A stretch of 32,216 bases of DNA, taken from NCBI GenBank assembly GCA_000432435.1, contig HF993135.1, forward strand, positions 187,442-219,657. Reading direction: 5' to 3'. The notes beneath the pieces were generated by a model, which was not told the origin of the DNA, did not search any database, and was given only the letters and a program-made list of their open reading frames with translations. This DNA comes from Eubacterium sp. CAG:180. GTDB taxonomy: Bacteria; Bacillota; Clostridia; Oscillospirales; Acutalibacteraceae. Positions 16,468-23,531 of the stretch are shown one piece after another (the stretch's first letter is position 1; each line of letters begins with the position of its first letter). A program made the translations under genes and the position numbers.

Positions 16468-17487
16468 TTAAAACTGATTTAAGAAACGAGCGTCGTTCTC
16501 AAAGAGCAGACGCATATCGTCGATATTAAAGCGGAACATTGTAAGTCTTTCAAGCCCTACGCCGAAAGCATAGCCGGAATAAACCTCCGGGTCTACTCCG
16601 CCGTTTTTAAGCACCTTCGGATGAACCATACCGCCGCCGAGTATTTCTACCCAGCCCTCGCCCTTACACATGGGGCAGCCCTTGCCGCCGCACTTAAAGC
16701 ATGTAACGTCCATTTCGCAGGACGGCTCGGTAAACGGGAAGTGGTGCGGACGAAGTCTTATCTCGGTATCCTCGCCGTAGAGTCTCTTTGCAAACTGCAT
16801 AAGACTACCTTTGAGATCGCCCATTGTAATTCCTTTATCCACAACCAAGCCCTCGATTTGATGGAAGAACGGCGAATGTGTTGCGTCAACCGCATCAGAG
16901 CGGTAAACTCTGCCGGGTGCAATAATTCTTATAGGCGGCTCTTGCTTTTCCATTACACGAATCTGCACGGGAGAAGTCTGTGTACGAAGGAGCATTTTTT
17001 CCGTGATATAGAAAGTATCCTGCGTATCTCTCGCCGGATGATCGGGCGGAAGATTAAGCGCCTCGAAATTATAGTAATCCCACTCAACCTCGGGGCCCGT
17101 CGCTATCTGGAAGCCCATACCGACAAATATATCCTTAACCTCGTCAAGAACTATTGAGAGCGGATGCTTATGACCTATTTCATGCTTTTTGCCGGGAAGC
17201 GTAACATCTATCGTTTCTTTTTTCAGCTTAGCCTCCTGCTCCTTGCTTCTGAGCTCGGCGGTTTTTTCCTTGAGCATTGCTTCGATGCTCGCGCGCACCT
17301 CGTTTGCGAGCTGACCCATCTTCGGTCTTTCCTCGGCGGAAAGCGAACCCATCTGCTTTAAAATTCCCGTAAGCTCACCCTTTTTGCCGAGCACCTGAAC
17401 TCTGAAGTTTTCAAGCTCGGTAGCATCACGAAGCTCTGAAAGCTCTTTTTCGGCACGCTCACGAATTTCCATAAGCTTTTCTTTCAA
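16468..17487 (-). CDS. pheS: Phenylalanyl-tRNA synthetase alpha subunit
   Basis: A 339-residue catalytic alpha chain. An N-terminal coiled coil that binds tRNA (about 1-85) is followed by the class II core with HPLSIVLDEVKDIF, motif 2 region RIIAPGRVYRSDAVDATHSPFFHQIEG, the cysteine cluster CFKCGGKGCPMC that is normal in bacterial PheS, and motif 3 GVGLERLTMFRFNIDDMR. Start: TTG at 17487 has AAAGG 9 nt upstream and gives the expected MKEKL-like N-terminus. In-frame ATG at 17496 lies within that site and an earlier start at 17523 would overlap the leader. Confidence 0.96.
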   Translation of the reverse strand: MKEKLMEIRERAEKELSELRDATELENFRVQVLGKKGELTGILKQMGSLSAEERPKMGQLANEVRASIEAMLKEKTAELRSKEQEAKLKKETIDVTLPGKKHEIGHKHPLSIVLDEVKDIFVGMGFQIATGPEVEWDYYNFEALNLPPDHPARDTQDTFYITEKMLLRTQTSPVQIRVMEKQEPPIRIIAPGRVYRSDAVDATHSPFFHQIEGLVVDKGITMGDLKGSLMQFAKRLYGEDTEIRLRPHHFPFTEPSCEMDVTCFKCGGKGCPMCKGEGWVEILGGGMVHPKVLKNGGVDPEVYSGYAFGVGLERLTMFRFNIDDMRLLFENDARFLNQF

Positions 17488-17561
17488 TGCAATCATCCTT
17501 TCTGGATAGCGCGTACAGGGCAAAGCACGTGTACAACGCTTAAATTCAGCTGTAAATTCCG

Positions 17562-17819
17562 AAAAAAATCCCCGTCCCGAAAAAGGGACGGAGATTTATA
17601 CACCGTTTAACCACCCGATTTCAAGAGAGCCTATACTCCCCTCGCCCGTAACGGGGGCGAATCCGTTGCGACCTACTGCATTTTTCAGCCGCACCGCTCG
17701 AAAGTGAAATTTCGGCACATAAACCGCAGTATGCGCTCTCAGCCGACGGCGCAAGCTCTCTTTTACGGCATCATATATACCTACTGTCTTTGTCACAGCG
17801 TTTTCGGAATTAATTTTTC
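17562..17819 (-). promoter_or_regulatory. T-box riboswitch controlling pheST
   Basis: Untranslated leader on the minus strand that senses uncharged tRNA(Phe). The specifier UUC (17708-17706) followed by A lies on the 3' side of stem I. AGTAGGTCGCAACGG and CCCCGTTA mark stems II/III. The T-box element GGGTGGTTAAACGG is at 17616-17603. It can form the antiterminator GGG/CCC plus ACGG/CCGT with 17591-17585, leaving a 7-nt bulge TGGTTAA whose TGGT complements an ACCA tRNA end. The competing terminator pairs 17591-17585 with 17578-17572 and is followed by seven U. The bulge departs from the usual TGGNACC. Confidence 0.92.
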
Positions 17820-17825
17820 TTAAAT

Positions 17826-17853
17826 AGTATAACACATTTTTTTCGATTTGCAA
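17826..17853 (-). promoter_or_regulatory. Promoter of the T-box/pheST operon
   Basis: Minus-strand TTGCAA (17853-17848), 16-nt spacer, TATACT (17831-17826). The -35 box starts only about 10 nt after the stop codon of the upstream DUF6472 gene and no terminator lies between. Confidence 0.7.
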
Positions 17854-17863
17854 GAGCGAAACA

Positions 17864-18055
17864 TCAGTTTTGTCTGCTTACTATTTTATATTCGTCATAC
17901 GGGTCAAAATACGGGCAGTATGAGCCCGGGCCGCTTATAAAGCGCATAAATTCATCCTCGTCCATATTGGCAGAGCAGATATATTCTTCGGAATATTCGT
18001 CATAGTCGTAATATGAGCATTGCTCGCAGCATGACGCTCTTTTTTGTTTATTCAT
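17864..18055 (-). CDS. DUF6472 family small cysteine protein
   Basis: A 63-residue acidic protein with cysteines at 9, 10, 13, 27 and 47 (CCEQC near the start, then single Cys), many Tyr and Asp, and ending DPYDEYKIVSRQN. It resembles the short DUF6472 proteins of Clostridia, which share a CxxC, a DEDE-(F/Y)-xRF segment and a CPY(F/Y) motif. The pattern suggests a metal site, but no function is known to me. The ATG overlaps the end of the FAD protein gene by 8 nt, with AAAGGCGATAGG upstream, so translation is coupled. Confidence 0.75.
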   Translation of the reverse strand: MNKQKRASCCEQCSYYDYDEYSEEYICSANMDEDEFMRFISGPGSYCPYFDPYDEYKIVSRQN

Positions 18056-19598
18056 TCCTATCGCCTTTCTCGTGATATTCCTCTTCGGTATTTACGTTCC
18101 AAATCGCGCTCTTGTCGTTTTTGCCGGAAAGTATATTATCCACAGCCAAAAGTGACGTCATCATGGAATGGTCCATATTGTTATAGCGGTGCTGGCCGTT
18201 TCTGCCGACGCAGTAAAGATTGTCAAGAGTATTGAGAAAATCTATAATCTCCGGCAAATCCTTATAGGAATCAAAATACGCGGGATATGCCTTTTTAACT
18301 CTCTCACGGTGCGCGCTTAAAACCGCTCCGCAGTCTATAACACCGATTCTGACAAGCTCATCGGACGCGAGCGCTATACACTCTTCCTCTGGCATATTCC
18401 AAAAATCGTCGCCCTCATCACAGAAGTATTCAAGCCCCAAGGATACGGTGTTTTCCGGCTCCTTCACCATATAGGGTGACCAATTGTTGAATATCTGTAT
18501 TCTGCCGAGCTTTACGTTTTTATCCTGAACGTATATCCAGCAGTCCGGTACAATGTCGTTTACCGTCTTAATATCCGTCTTATTTTTAAGAAGCATACGG
18601 TCGACGAGAAGTCCGACTGTTACAAAATCACGGTACGGGAGATTCTCCGCCGCACTTTTCACCGTTTCGGGGATTTCGATTCCGGATATTCCGCCTACCA
18701 AGTCCTTTACGGGCATAGACGAAAAGAATATATCACCCGCAAATTCCTTTTCTCCGTTTTCCGTATCGGCGATTACGCTCAAGACCCTGTTACCCGAAGC
18801 ATTTATCCTTTTCACGGAGACATTTTTCAATATTTTACCGCCTCTTTCGGTAAATTCACAGGCCGCAGCCTCCCACAGCTCTCCGGGTCCGAGCTTCGGA
18901 TATTTAAATTCCTCAATAAGCGATGTTTCGTCGCTCTTACCCTTGTGCAAAACAGACGACAAAACCTCTTTTATCGAGAGCCCTTTTACACGCTGCGAGC
19001 CCCAATCCGCCGAAATGTCTCTCGGATGTCTGCCCCAAAGCTTTTCGGTATAGTCCTCAAAAAACATCGAATACAGCTTTTTGCCGAAACGGTTTATATA
19101 GAAATTCTCAAGAGAGGTTTCGGGCTTTTTGAACATCATCGCAAAAAGGTAGCTGAAGCCTGCCTCGAGCGTTCTTAAAAACCCGAGATTTATAAGCGTT
19201 CCCATTTTCATCGTCACGGGATAATCGAAAAATTTATTAAGATAGTATATGCGCGACACCCTGCGGCGATAGAGCATTACCTTATCGGTCTTTTCGGGGT
19301 CGGCACCGCCTTTTACGAGATGCGCCTTGCGCTTTAGGAGCTTATCGTCCTTTGACGGAGCACCCTGAAGCGGCAAAATACTCTGCCACCACTCATTTAC
19401 GCGCTGCTCTTTTGAAAAGAACCTGTGACCGCCTATATCCATACGGTTGCCGTCAAGATTCACCGTGCGCGAAATTCCGCCTATCGAGTCGCTCTCCTCG
19501 AGCACCGTCACATCATATTCGTTTTTGCCTCTGCGAAGAAGCTCGAGAGCCGCCGTTATGCCGGCAGGTCCCGCTCCTATAATTATAACTTTTTTCAA
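18048..19598 (-). CDS. NAD(P)/FAD-dependent oxidoreductase (amine oxidase / UGM-like)
   Basis: A 516-residue flavoprotein of the protoporphyrinogen-oxidase/amine-oxidase superfamily. KKVIIIGAGPAGITAALEL (2-20) is the dinucleotide-binding fold, with GGISRTV and DIGGHRFFSK following as in UDP-galactopyranose mutase-like proteins. The C-terminal FAD loop is LYCVGRNGQHRYNNMDHSM near residue 470. Such proteins often sit with cell-surface polysaccharide genes, but none are here, so the substrate is unknown. The start is TTG at 19598, with GGAAAGG 9-10 nt upstream and the Rossmann strand directly after; a longer frame back to 19646 would overlap the preceding gene. Second gene of a three-gene operon. 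Confidence 0.85.
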   Translation of the reverse strand: MKKVIIIGAGPAGITAALELLRRGKNEYDVTVLEESDSIGGISRTVNLDGNRMDIGGHRFFSKEQRVNEWWQSILPLQGAPSKDDKLLKRKAHLVKGGADPEKTDKVMLYRRRVSRIYYLNKFFDYPVTMKMGTLINLGFLRTLEAGFSYLFAMMFKKPETSLENFYINRFGKKLYSMFFEDYTEKLWGRHPRDISADWGSQRVKGLSIKEVLSSVLHKGKSDETSLIEEFKYPKLGPGELWEAAACEFTERGGKILKNVSVKRINASGNRVLSVIADTENGEKEFAGDIFFSSMPVKDLVGGISGIEIPETVKSAAENLPYRDFVTVGLLVDRMLLKNKTDIKTVNDIVPDCWIYVQDKNVKLGRIQIFNNWSPYMVKEPENTVSLGLEYFCDEGDDFWNMPEEECIALASDELVRIGVIDCGAVLSAHRERVKKAYPAYFDSYKDLPEIIDFLNTLDNLYCVGRNGQHRYNNMDHSMMTSLLAVDNILSGKNDKSAIWNVNTEEEYHEKGDRNE

Positions 19599-19621
19599 AT
19601 GATTAAGACCTTTCCCGGAAT

Positions 19622-20236
19622 TTAAGCTTCGGGCTTTCCGCTCCAAAACACATAGTCGGTTATAAGCATAGCTCTTACGGGTGACGCCTCTGCCGACTCT
19701 ATTTTTAACGGCGGCGCAATCAAAAAGTATTCTCCGTTTGCAACATCCGATAAGTCAAGTCCCTCAAGAACAGCTATATTTTGCCCGAGAAGCGCCTTAT
19801 GAGTTTCATAGCTTTCGCTCTGCGGCGGCTCGACGTCAAGCCCGTCGGTACCGACAAGCTTATACCCGAAATATGCCATGGCGTCGGCGGCACTGCGATG
19901 TATAAACGCCCTGCCTCCCGATTTCAGAAGTATACGCTCCGCCCTGCGCGGAAAATACTCCTCAACCACGGAGCCGGTTATGATTCCCGGCGAAACCTCA
20001 AGCACTGTGCACGGTCCTATAAAGGCGTCGGGCTTTACCTTGTCGATTCCGTCGGCACCGTCGATAAAATGCAGCGGCGCGTCCATATGAGTACCGTTGT
20101 GAAGCCCCATATTGACGGCGTTGAGATTGTATCTGTCACCGTTTTTCAGGGAAGCCAGACTTATAAGCTCAGGCACCGGATCGCCCTCGTAAACCTCTGC
20201 CGACAAAACATCGTTGGAAATATCTATTATTCTCAT
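19622..20236 (-). CDS. Metal-dependent cyclase / kynurenine formamidase-like hydrolase
   Basis: A 204-residue protein of the Cyclase family (PF04199), which includes arylformamidases and other metal-dependent amide or lactone hydrolases. The family metal motif HxGTHxDxPxHF is present as HNGTHMDAPLHF (46-57). GFxxxGTDGLDVEPPQS and IAVLEGLDL later in the protein match the usual ending of the fold. The ATG at 20236 has AGGAGG about 8 nt before it; an open frame runs further upstream but crosses the promoter. It is the first gene of the cyclase/FAD/DUF6472 operon. Tryptophan catabolism is not supported by any neighbour, so the substrate stays open. Confidence 0.88.
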   Translation of the reverse strand: MRIIDISNDVLSAEVYEGDPVPELISLASLKNGDRYNLNAVNMGLHNGTHMDAPLHFIDGADGIDKVKPDAFIGPCTVLEVSPGIITGSVVEEYFPRRAERILLKSGGRAFIHRSAADAMAYFGYKLVGTDGLDVEPPQSESYETHKALLGQNIAVLEGLDLSDVANGEYFLIAPPLKIESAEASPVRAMLITDYVFWSGKPEA

Positions 20237-20278
20237 AACAGAGTCCTCCTGACTTATTAACCGTTGCCCGTTTTTTAC

Positions 20279-20307
20279 ATTATACCCCGTTTTGTCTGTA
20301 AATTCAA
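20279..20307 (-). promoter_or_regulatory. Promoter of the cyclase operon
   Basis: Minus-strand TTGAAT (20307-20302), 17-nt spacer, TATAAT (20284-20279), about 43 nt before the start codon. Confidence 0.8.
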
Positions 20308-20334
20308 TCCCACTGTTTCCGGTTAAAATCAAGG

Positions 20335-20375
20335 CGCCCCGGTTCGGTCGAACGTTTGCCGGCCGAATCGGGGTG
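20335..20375 (-). terminator. Terminator-like hairpin after the M20 remnant
   Basis: Long GC-rich stem (20335-20349 with 20361-20375, several G-U pairs) with an 11-nt loop. On the minus strand it is followed only by a weak T-rich stretch. It separates the peptidase remnant from the cyclase promoter. Confidence 0.6.
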
Positions 20376-20387
20376 TGTTTAAAAATA

Positions 20388-20924
20388 TTATTTGTAATTT
20401 CTCAAAAGCTCCTTATAGAATTTTACTGCCAAAGGAATTTTATCAACATTTATGTTCTCGTTTTCGCTGTGAACCGACGCATATTGCTGACCGTCAATGT
20501 CAATGGGAGCAAATCTGATTACCGAGTCGGAAAGTCCGGTAAATCTTCTCGCATCCGTTCCGGCAGGAAGAATAAACGGAACTGCCGCAGCGTAGTCAAA
20601 TACGCTCTGCACGATTTTCCTGACATACTTATAGCCGTCGCTTTCAAGAGAAGTGGGCTTATAATACTCATTGTCGGAGTCTCTGGCAACTATCTCCACC
20701 TCGTATTTGGCGGCTATTTCCTTCAGCGCGTCCAAGTCCTTTGCCAAATCCTCATCGTTGATACAGCGAAGAAATGCCTCGCCCTTACAGCTCCCGTCCT
20801 CCTCGATATAGAGCTTTCTGAACGTACACCCGGTTCCGAGCATTTCGCCCGAAATGAGCGCAGTATGTCGAAGCATATGCCTTTTCGGCAATAAATGCAA
20901 CCAAATTTTCGAACACAACGGCAA
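20388..20924 (-). pseudogene. C-terminal remnant of an M20 family peptidase
   Basis: The open frame of about 178 codons matches only the C-terminal part of M20 metallopeptidases (ArgE/DapE/carboxypeptidase S type): FLRCINDEDLAKDLDALKEIA, then SDGYKYVRKIV, AGTDARRFTGLSDSVIRF (the GTDAR segment of the family) and SVHSENENINVDKI, which corresponds to the usual HGxNExI. The N-terminal catalytic half, with the metal-binding HxD and EE residues, is absent. The upstream frame stops inside the rlmD terminator at about 20982 with no promoter or ribosome binding site. It is therefore read as a 5'-deleted gene. A functional short protein is possible but unlikely. Confidence 0.75.
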
Positions 20925-20951
20925 ATAGTGTTTTTTACCGCCGAAAAGCGC

Positions 20952-20983
20952 AAAAAACGAGGCTCGACTATACGCCGAGTCTC
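20952..20983 (-). terminator. Intrinsic terminator of rlmD
   Basis: Minus-strand stem of 7 pairs with one mismatch (20983-20976 with 20966-20959), followed by six T (20957-20952), 35 nt after the rlmD stop. Confidence 0.8.
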
Positions 20984-21018
20984 AAAAATCATTCAGATGC
21001 AGTTTCAGTTTCAAATAT

Positions 21019-22206
21019 TTACCGTCTGCTCAAAGCACATACGCACTCAACATGATTTGTATGCGGAAACATATCGACGGGCTGTATTTTTTTGACCTTA
21101 TAGCCGTTTCTGACAAGAAACATCAAATCTCTTGCAAGAGTTTCGGGGTTGCAGGACACATACACAACGGTTTTCGGTGCGAGCTTTACAACCGATTTCA
21201 AGAACTTTACCGTGCTTCCGCTGCGCGGAGGATCCATTATAACAACATCGTATTTCTCGTTTGAAGCGGCGGTGTCCGCCAAGAACTCGCCGGCGTCCGC
21301 ATTGTAAAACTCCGTATTTTCGGCGGAGTTGAGCTTTGCGTTTACGCGTGCGTCCTTTACGGCGTCGGGATTAAGCTCCACACCCAACACTTTTTTAGCC
21401 TTCGGCGAAGCGAAAATGCCTATCGTTCCGGTACCGCAATATGCGTCAATAACGGTTTCATTACCGGTAAGCCCGGCAAATTCAAGTGTCGTATTATACA
21501 GCACCTCAGTCTGTATGGGATTTATCTGATAAAAAGCCTTCGGGGATATTCTAAACGAAAAATCGCCGAGCTGCTCCGTTATATATCCGTCGCCGAAAAG
21601 TACCTCGCTCCTGTTTCCGAGAACCATACTTGTTTTTTGATTGTTTACGTTTTGCACTACGGTGGTAATTTCGGGATGTATTTTCAAAAGTGTCGCAACA
21701 AAGTCCTTTTTCTTCGGGAAGTCCCTTGTTCCGGTGACGAGCACCACCATTATTTGGCCGCTTTTAAAGCCTCGCTTTACAAGCACATGGCGCAAAAAAC
21801 CCCTTCCCGTATCCTCATTATAAGGGCGAAGCTTAAAGTTTTTCAAAAGCCGGCGAATCGTGCCTATTATCTCATCTGCTTTTTCGTCCTCAGTCATACA
21901 AACGGTGACGGGAACTATTTTGTGCGACGATGACTGATAGACTCCCGATATTATATTGCTGTGTCTGTCAAGAGCGAAAGCCGCCTGAACCTTGTTTCGA
22001 TAGTGATAGGGGTTTTCCATACCTATGATCTCGCCGACGCGGCAGAATTTACCGAGCAGCCTTATGCACTTTACCTGCTTATATCGTAACTGCTGCTCAT
22101 ATGTTAAATTTTGGAGTTGGCATCCGCCGCATTTTTTGTAAAGAGGGCAATTGCCGCTTTTAACGCCGCTTTTATTGTTGCTGATTGACTTTTTCTTCTC
22201 GGGCAT
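21019..22206 (-). CDS. rlmD: 23S rRNA (uracil-5)-methyltransferase, RlmD/RlmCD/RumA family
   Basis: A 395-residue SAM-dependent enzyme that makes 5-methyluridine in 23S rRNA. Cysteines C20, C26, C29 (CPLYKKCGGC) and C103 fit the 4Fe-4S ligands of this family. A central domain leads to the methyltransferase motifs VIDAYCGTGTIGIF (252-265), MDPPRSG (324-330) and the catalytic cysteine C352 in VSCNPETLARD. The N-terminal TRAM domain found in many relatives is missing; only a short basic tail precedes the Fe-S cluster. In Firmicutes one such enzyme may modify both U747 and U1939, so the exact target is not settled. Its own promoter and terminator flank it. Confidence 0.92.
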   Translation of the reverse strand: MPEKKKSISNNKSGVKSGNCPLYKKCGGCQLQNLTYEQQLRYKQVKCIRLLGKFCRVGEIIGMENPYHYRNKVQAAFALDRHSNIISGVYQSSSHKIVPVTVCMTEDEKADEIIGTIRRLLKNFKLRPYNEDTGRGFLRHVLVKRGFKSGQIMVVLVTGTRDFPKKKDFVATLLKIHPEITTVVQNVNNQKTSMVLGNRSEVLFGDGYITEQLGDFSFRISPKAFYQINPIQTEVLYNTTLEFAGLTGNETVIDAYCGTGTIGIFASPKAKKVLGVELNPDAVKDARVNAKLNSAENTEFYNADAGEFLADTAASNEKYDVVIMDPPRSGSTVKFLKSVVKLAPKTVVYVSCNPETLARDLMFLVRNGYKVKKIQPVDMFPHTNHVECVCALSRR

Positions 22207-22240
22207 TTTAAAAGCTCCCTCACATCATATTATAAATAGT

Positions 22241-22269
22241 ATTGTAGCATAATGCCGCATACTTTTCAA
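22241..22269 (-). promoter_or_regulatory. Promoter of rlmD
   Basis: Minus-strand TTGAAA (22269-22264), 17-nt spacer, TACAAT (22246-22241). Confidence 0.75.
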
Positions 22270-22305
22270 CACCGTCCGGCAAGCGGAAAAGAATCCAATA
22301 AAGTC

Positions 22306-22334
22306 TTGACAAAGCCATACCGTTCTGTTAAAAT
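22306..22334 (+). promoter_or_regulatory. Promoter of rplU-prp-rpmA
   Basis: Consensus TTGACA (22306-22311), 17-nt spacer, TAAAAT (22329-22334). The strongest-looking promoter in the window, as fits ribosomal protein genes. Confidence 0.88.
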
Positions 22335-22340
22335 ATCATA

Positions 22341-22427
22341 GCCGCATATTAGGGGGCAGTATGTCCGCATACTACTAAGCGAAGTTTCCGCCTCCGATAG
22401 CGAGTCTATATTAAGGCAGGTAAAAAA
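22341..22427 (+). promoter_or_regulatory. rplU 5' leader, possible L21 leader element
   Basis: About 87 nt of leader precede rplU. It contains a hairpin AGTATG-TCCG-CATACT near 22358-22374 and purine-rich conserved-looking segments. Firmicutes carry an autoregulatory L21 leader at this place; I cannot verify a match to that structure by eye. Confidence 0.5.
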
Positions 22428-22739
22428 ATGTACGCAATAATCGAAACAGGCGGCAAGCAGTATAAAGTCGAAAAAGGCGACGTTATATTCATCGAAAAGC
22501 TTGCAGCAGACGAAAATGCCGATATTACTTTTGATAAAGTAATCGCAGTCGGCGGCGACGACGGTCTCAAAGTCGGTGCACCCTATGTTGACGGTGCTTC
22601 GGTAAGCGCTAAGGTGCTTAAAAACGGCAAGAGCAAAAAGGTCGTTGTTTTCACCTACAAGCCCAAAAAGAACGAGAAACGCAAGATGGGTCATCGTCAG
22701 CCGTACACCAAGGTTGAAATAGCCGACATCAAAGCGTAA
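22428..22739 (+). CDS. rplU: 50S ribosomal protein L21
   Basis: A 103-residue ribosomal protein. MYAIIETGGKQYKVEKGDVI at the N-terminus and KKNEKRKMGHRQPYTKVEI at the C-terminus are the L21 signatures. Full length. Ribosome binding site GGCAGG lies 7 nt upstream. First gene of the classical rplU-prp-rpmA operon. Confidence 0.98.
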   Translation: MYAIIETGGKQYKVEKGDVIFIEKLAADENADITFDKVIAVGGDDGLKVGAPYVDGASVSAKVLKNGKSKKVVVFTYKPKKNEKRKMGHRQPYTKVEIADIKA

Positions 22740-22744
22740 GTAAA

Positions 22745-23062
22745 ATGATAACCGCAAAATTCGTTTATTCGGGTGACATTATTACGGGTTTTTCCGTATC
22801 CGGTCATTCGGGCAGTGCCGAAATAGGCAAAGATATAATTTGCTCGGCGGTTTCGTCGGCTTCTTATATGACCGTCAATACGCTGACCGAAATAATGCTG
22901 TTAAATCCCGAAATAATCGAAAAGGACGGCTTTCTCGGAATTCGCCTCTCAAAAGACGAGGCTGCGGCGGCAAATGACCTTTTAAAAGGCTTTGAGCTGC
23001 ATTTAAAAGAGCTTTCCGAGCTTTATCCGAATTACATCAAAATTGAAAGAGGTGCTGAATAA
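22745..23062 (+). CDS. prp: Ribosomal-processing cysteine protease Prp
   Basis: A 105-residue cysteine protease that removes the N-terminal extension of L27 in Firmicutes. The catalytic pair is visible as H21 in SGHSG and C33 in DIICSAVSSASYMT, the GHxxxxxxGxDIxC(S/A)AxS pattern of the family. It lies 5 nt after rplU without a clear Shine-Dalgarno site, so translational coupling is likely, and its stop overlaps the rpmA start (TAATG). Position between L21 and L27 is the standard one. Confidence 0.95.
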   Translation: MITAKFVYSGDIITGFSVSGHSGSAEIGKDIICSAVSSASYMTVNTLTEIMLLNPEIIEKDGFLGIRLSKDEAAAANDLLKGFELHLKELSELYPNYIKIERGAE

Positions 23063-23346
23063 TGCTTAAAATAAACATCCAGTTGTTCGCTCATAAAAAA
23101 GGTATGGGTTCCACAAAGAACGGCCGTGATTCTGAATCCAAGAGACTCGGCGTTAAGCGTGCGGACGGTCAGTTCGTTCTCGCAGGCAACATTCTTGTTA
23201 AACAGCGCGGAACTCACATCCATCCCGGTACAAACGTCGGCAAAGGCTCCGACGACACCCTTTTTGCTAAGGTTGACGGTACCGTTAAGTTTGAGAGACT
23301 CGGCAAAGACCGCAAAAAGGTCAGTGTTTACGAGGTTGAGCAGTAA
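23062..23346 (+). CDS. rpmA: 50S ribosomal protein L27 (with cleavable N-terminal extension)
   Basis: A 94-residue L27 precursor. The body HKKGMGSTKNGRDSESKRLG is canonical. It is preceded by the extension MLKINIQLFA, the Prp recognition site, with cleavage expected after A10 so that the mature N-terminus can reach the peptidyl transferase centre. The usual core is LQFFA; here it reads IQLFA. GAGGTG lies 7 nt before the ATG, inside prp. Confidence 0.97.
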   Translation: MLKINIQLFAHKKGMGSTKNGRDSESKRLGVKRADGQFVLAGNILVKQRGTHIHPGTNVGKGSDDTLFAKVDGTVKFERLGKDRKKVSVYEVEQ

Positions 23347-23362
23347 GCTTAAACATTTACCG

Positions 23363-23392
23363 AAAAAGGCAGGTTTTTTCCTGCCTTTTTTT
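23363..23392 (+). terminator. Terminator of rplU-prp-rpmA
   Basis: Eleven-pair stem (23363-23373 with 23380-23390), loop of six T, and a T-run. Confidence 0.92.
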
Positions 23393-23470
23393 GTTTGATC
23401 AATATCCCGTAAAATCAGCAAGAAGACGCAATTCGCCAAGTCTTGACAACCTAAGCGCAATATGTGGGTA

Positions 23471-23499
23471 TTGATTTTTTTAGGCTAAACAATTATACT
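23471..23499 (+). promoter_or_regulatory. Promoter of the RlmL-like gene
   Basis: TTGATT (23471-23476), 17-nt spacer, TATACT (23494-23499), 32 nt before the start codon. Confidence 0.72.
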
Positions 23500-23531
23500 A
23501 AAGTCTACCATTGATATTAAAAGGACTAATT

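Noticed and set aside
17596..17853. 85-codon minus-strand frame upstream of pheS
   Set aside because: It lies entirely in the T-box leader; the conserved RNA elements explain the sequence and there is no coding signature.
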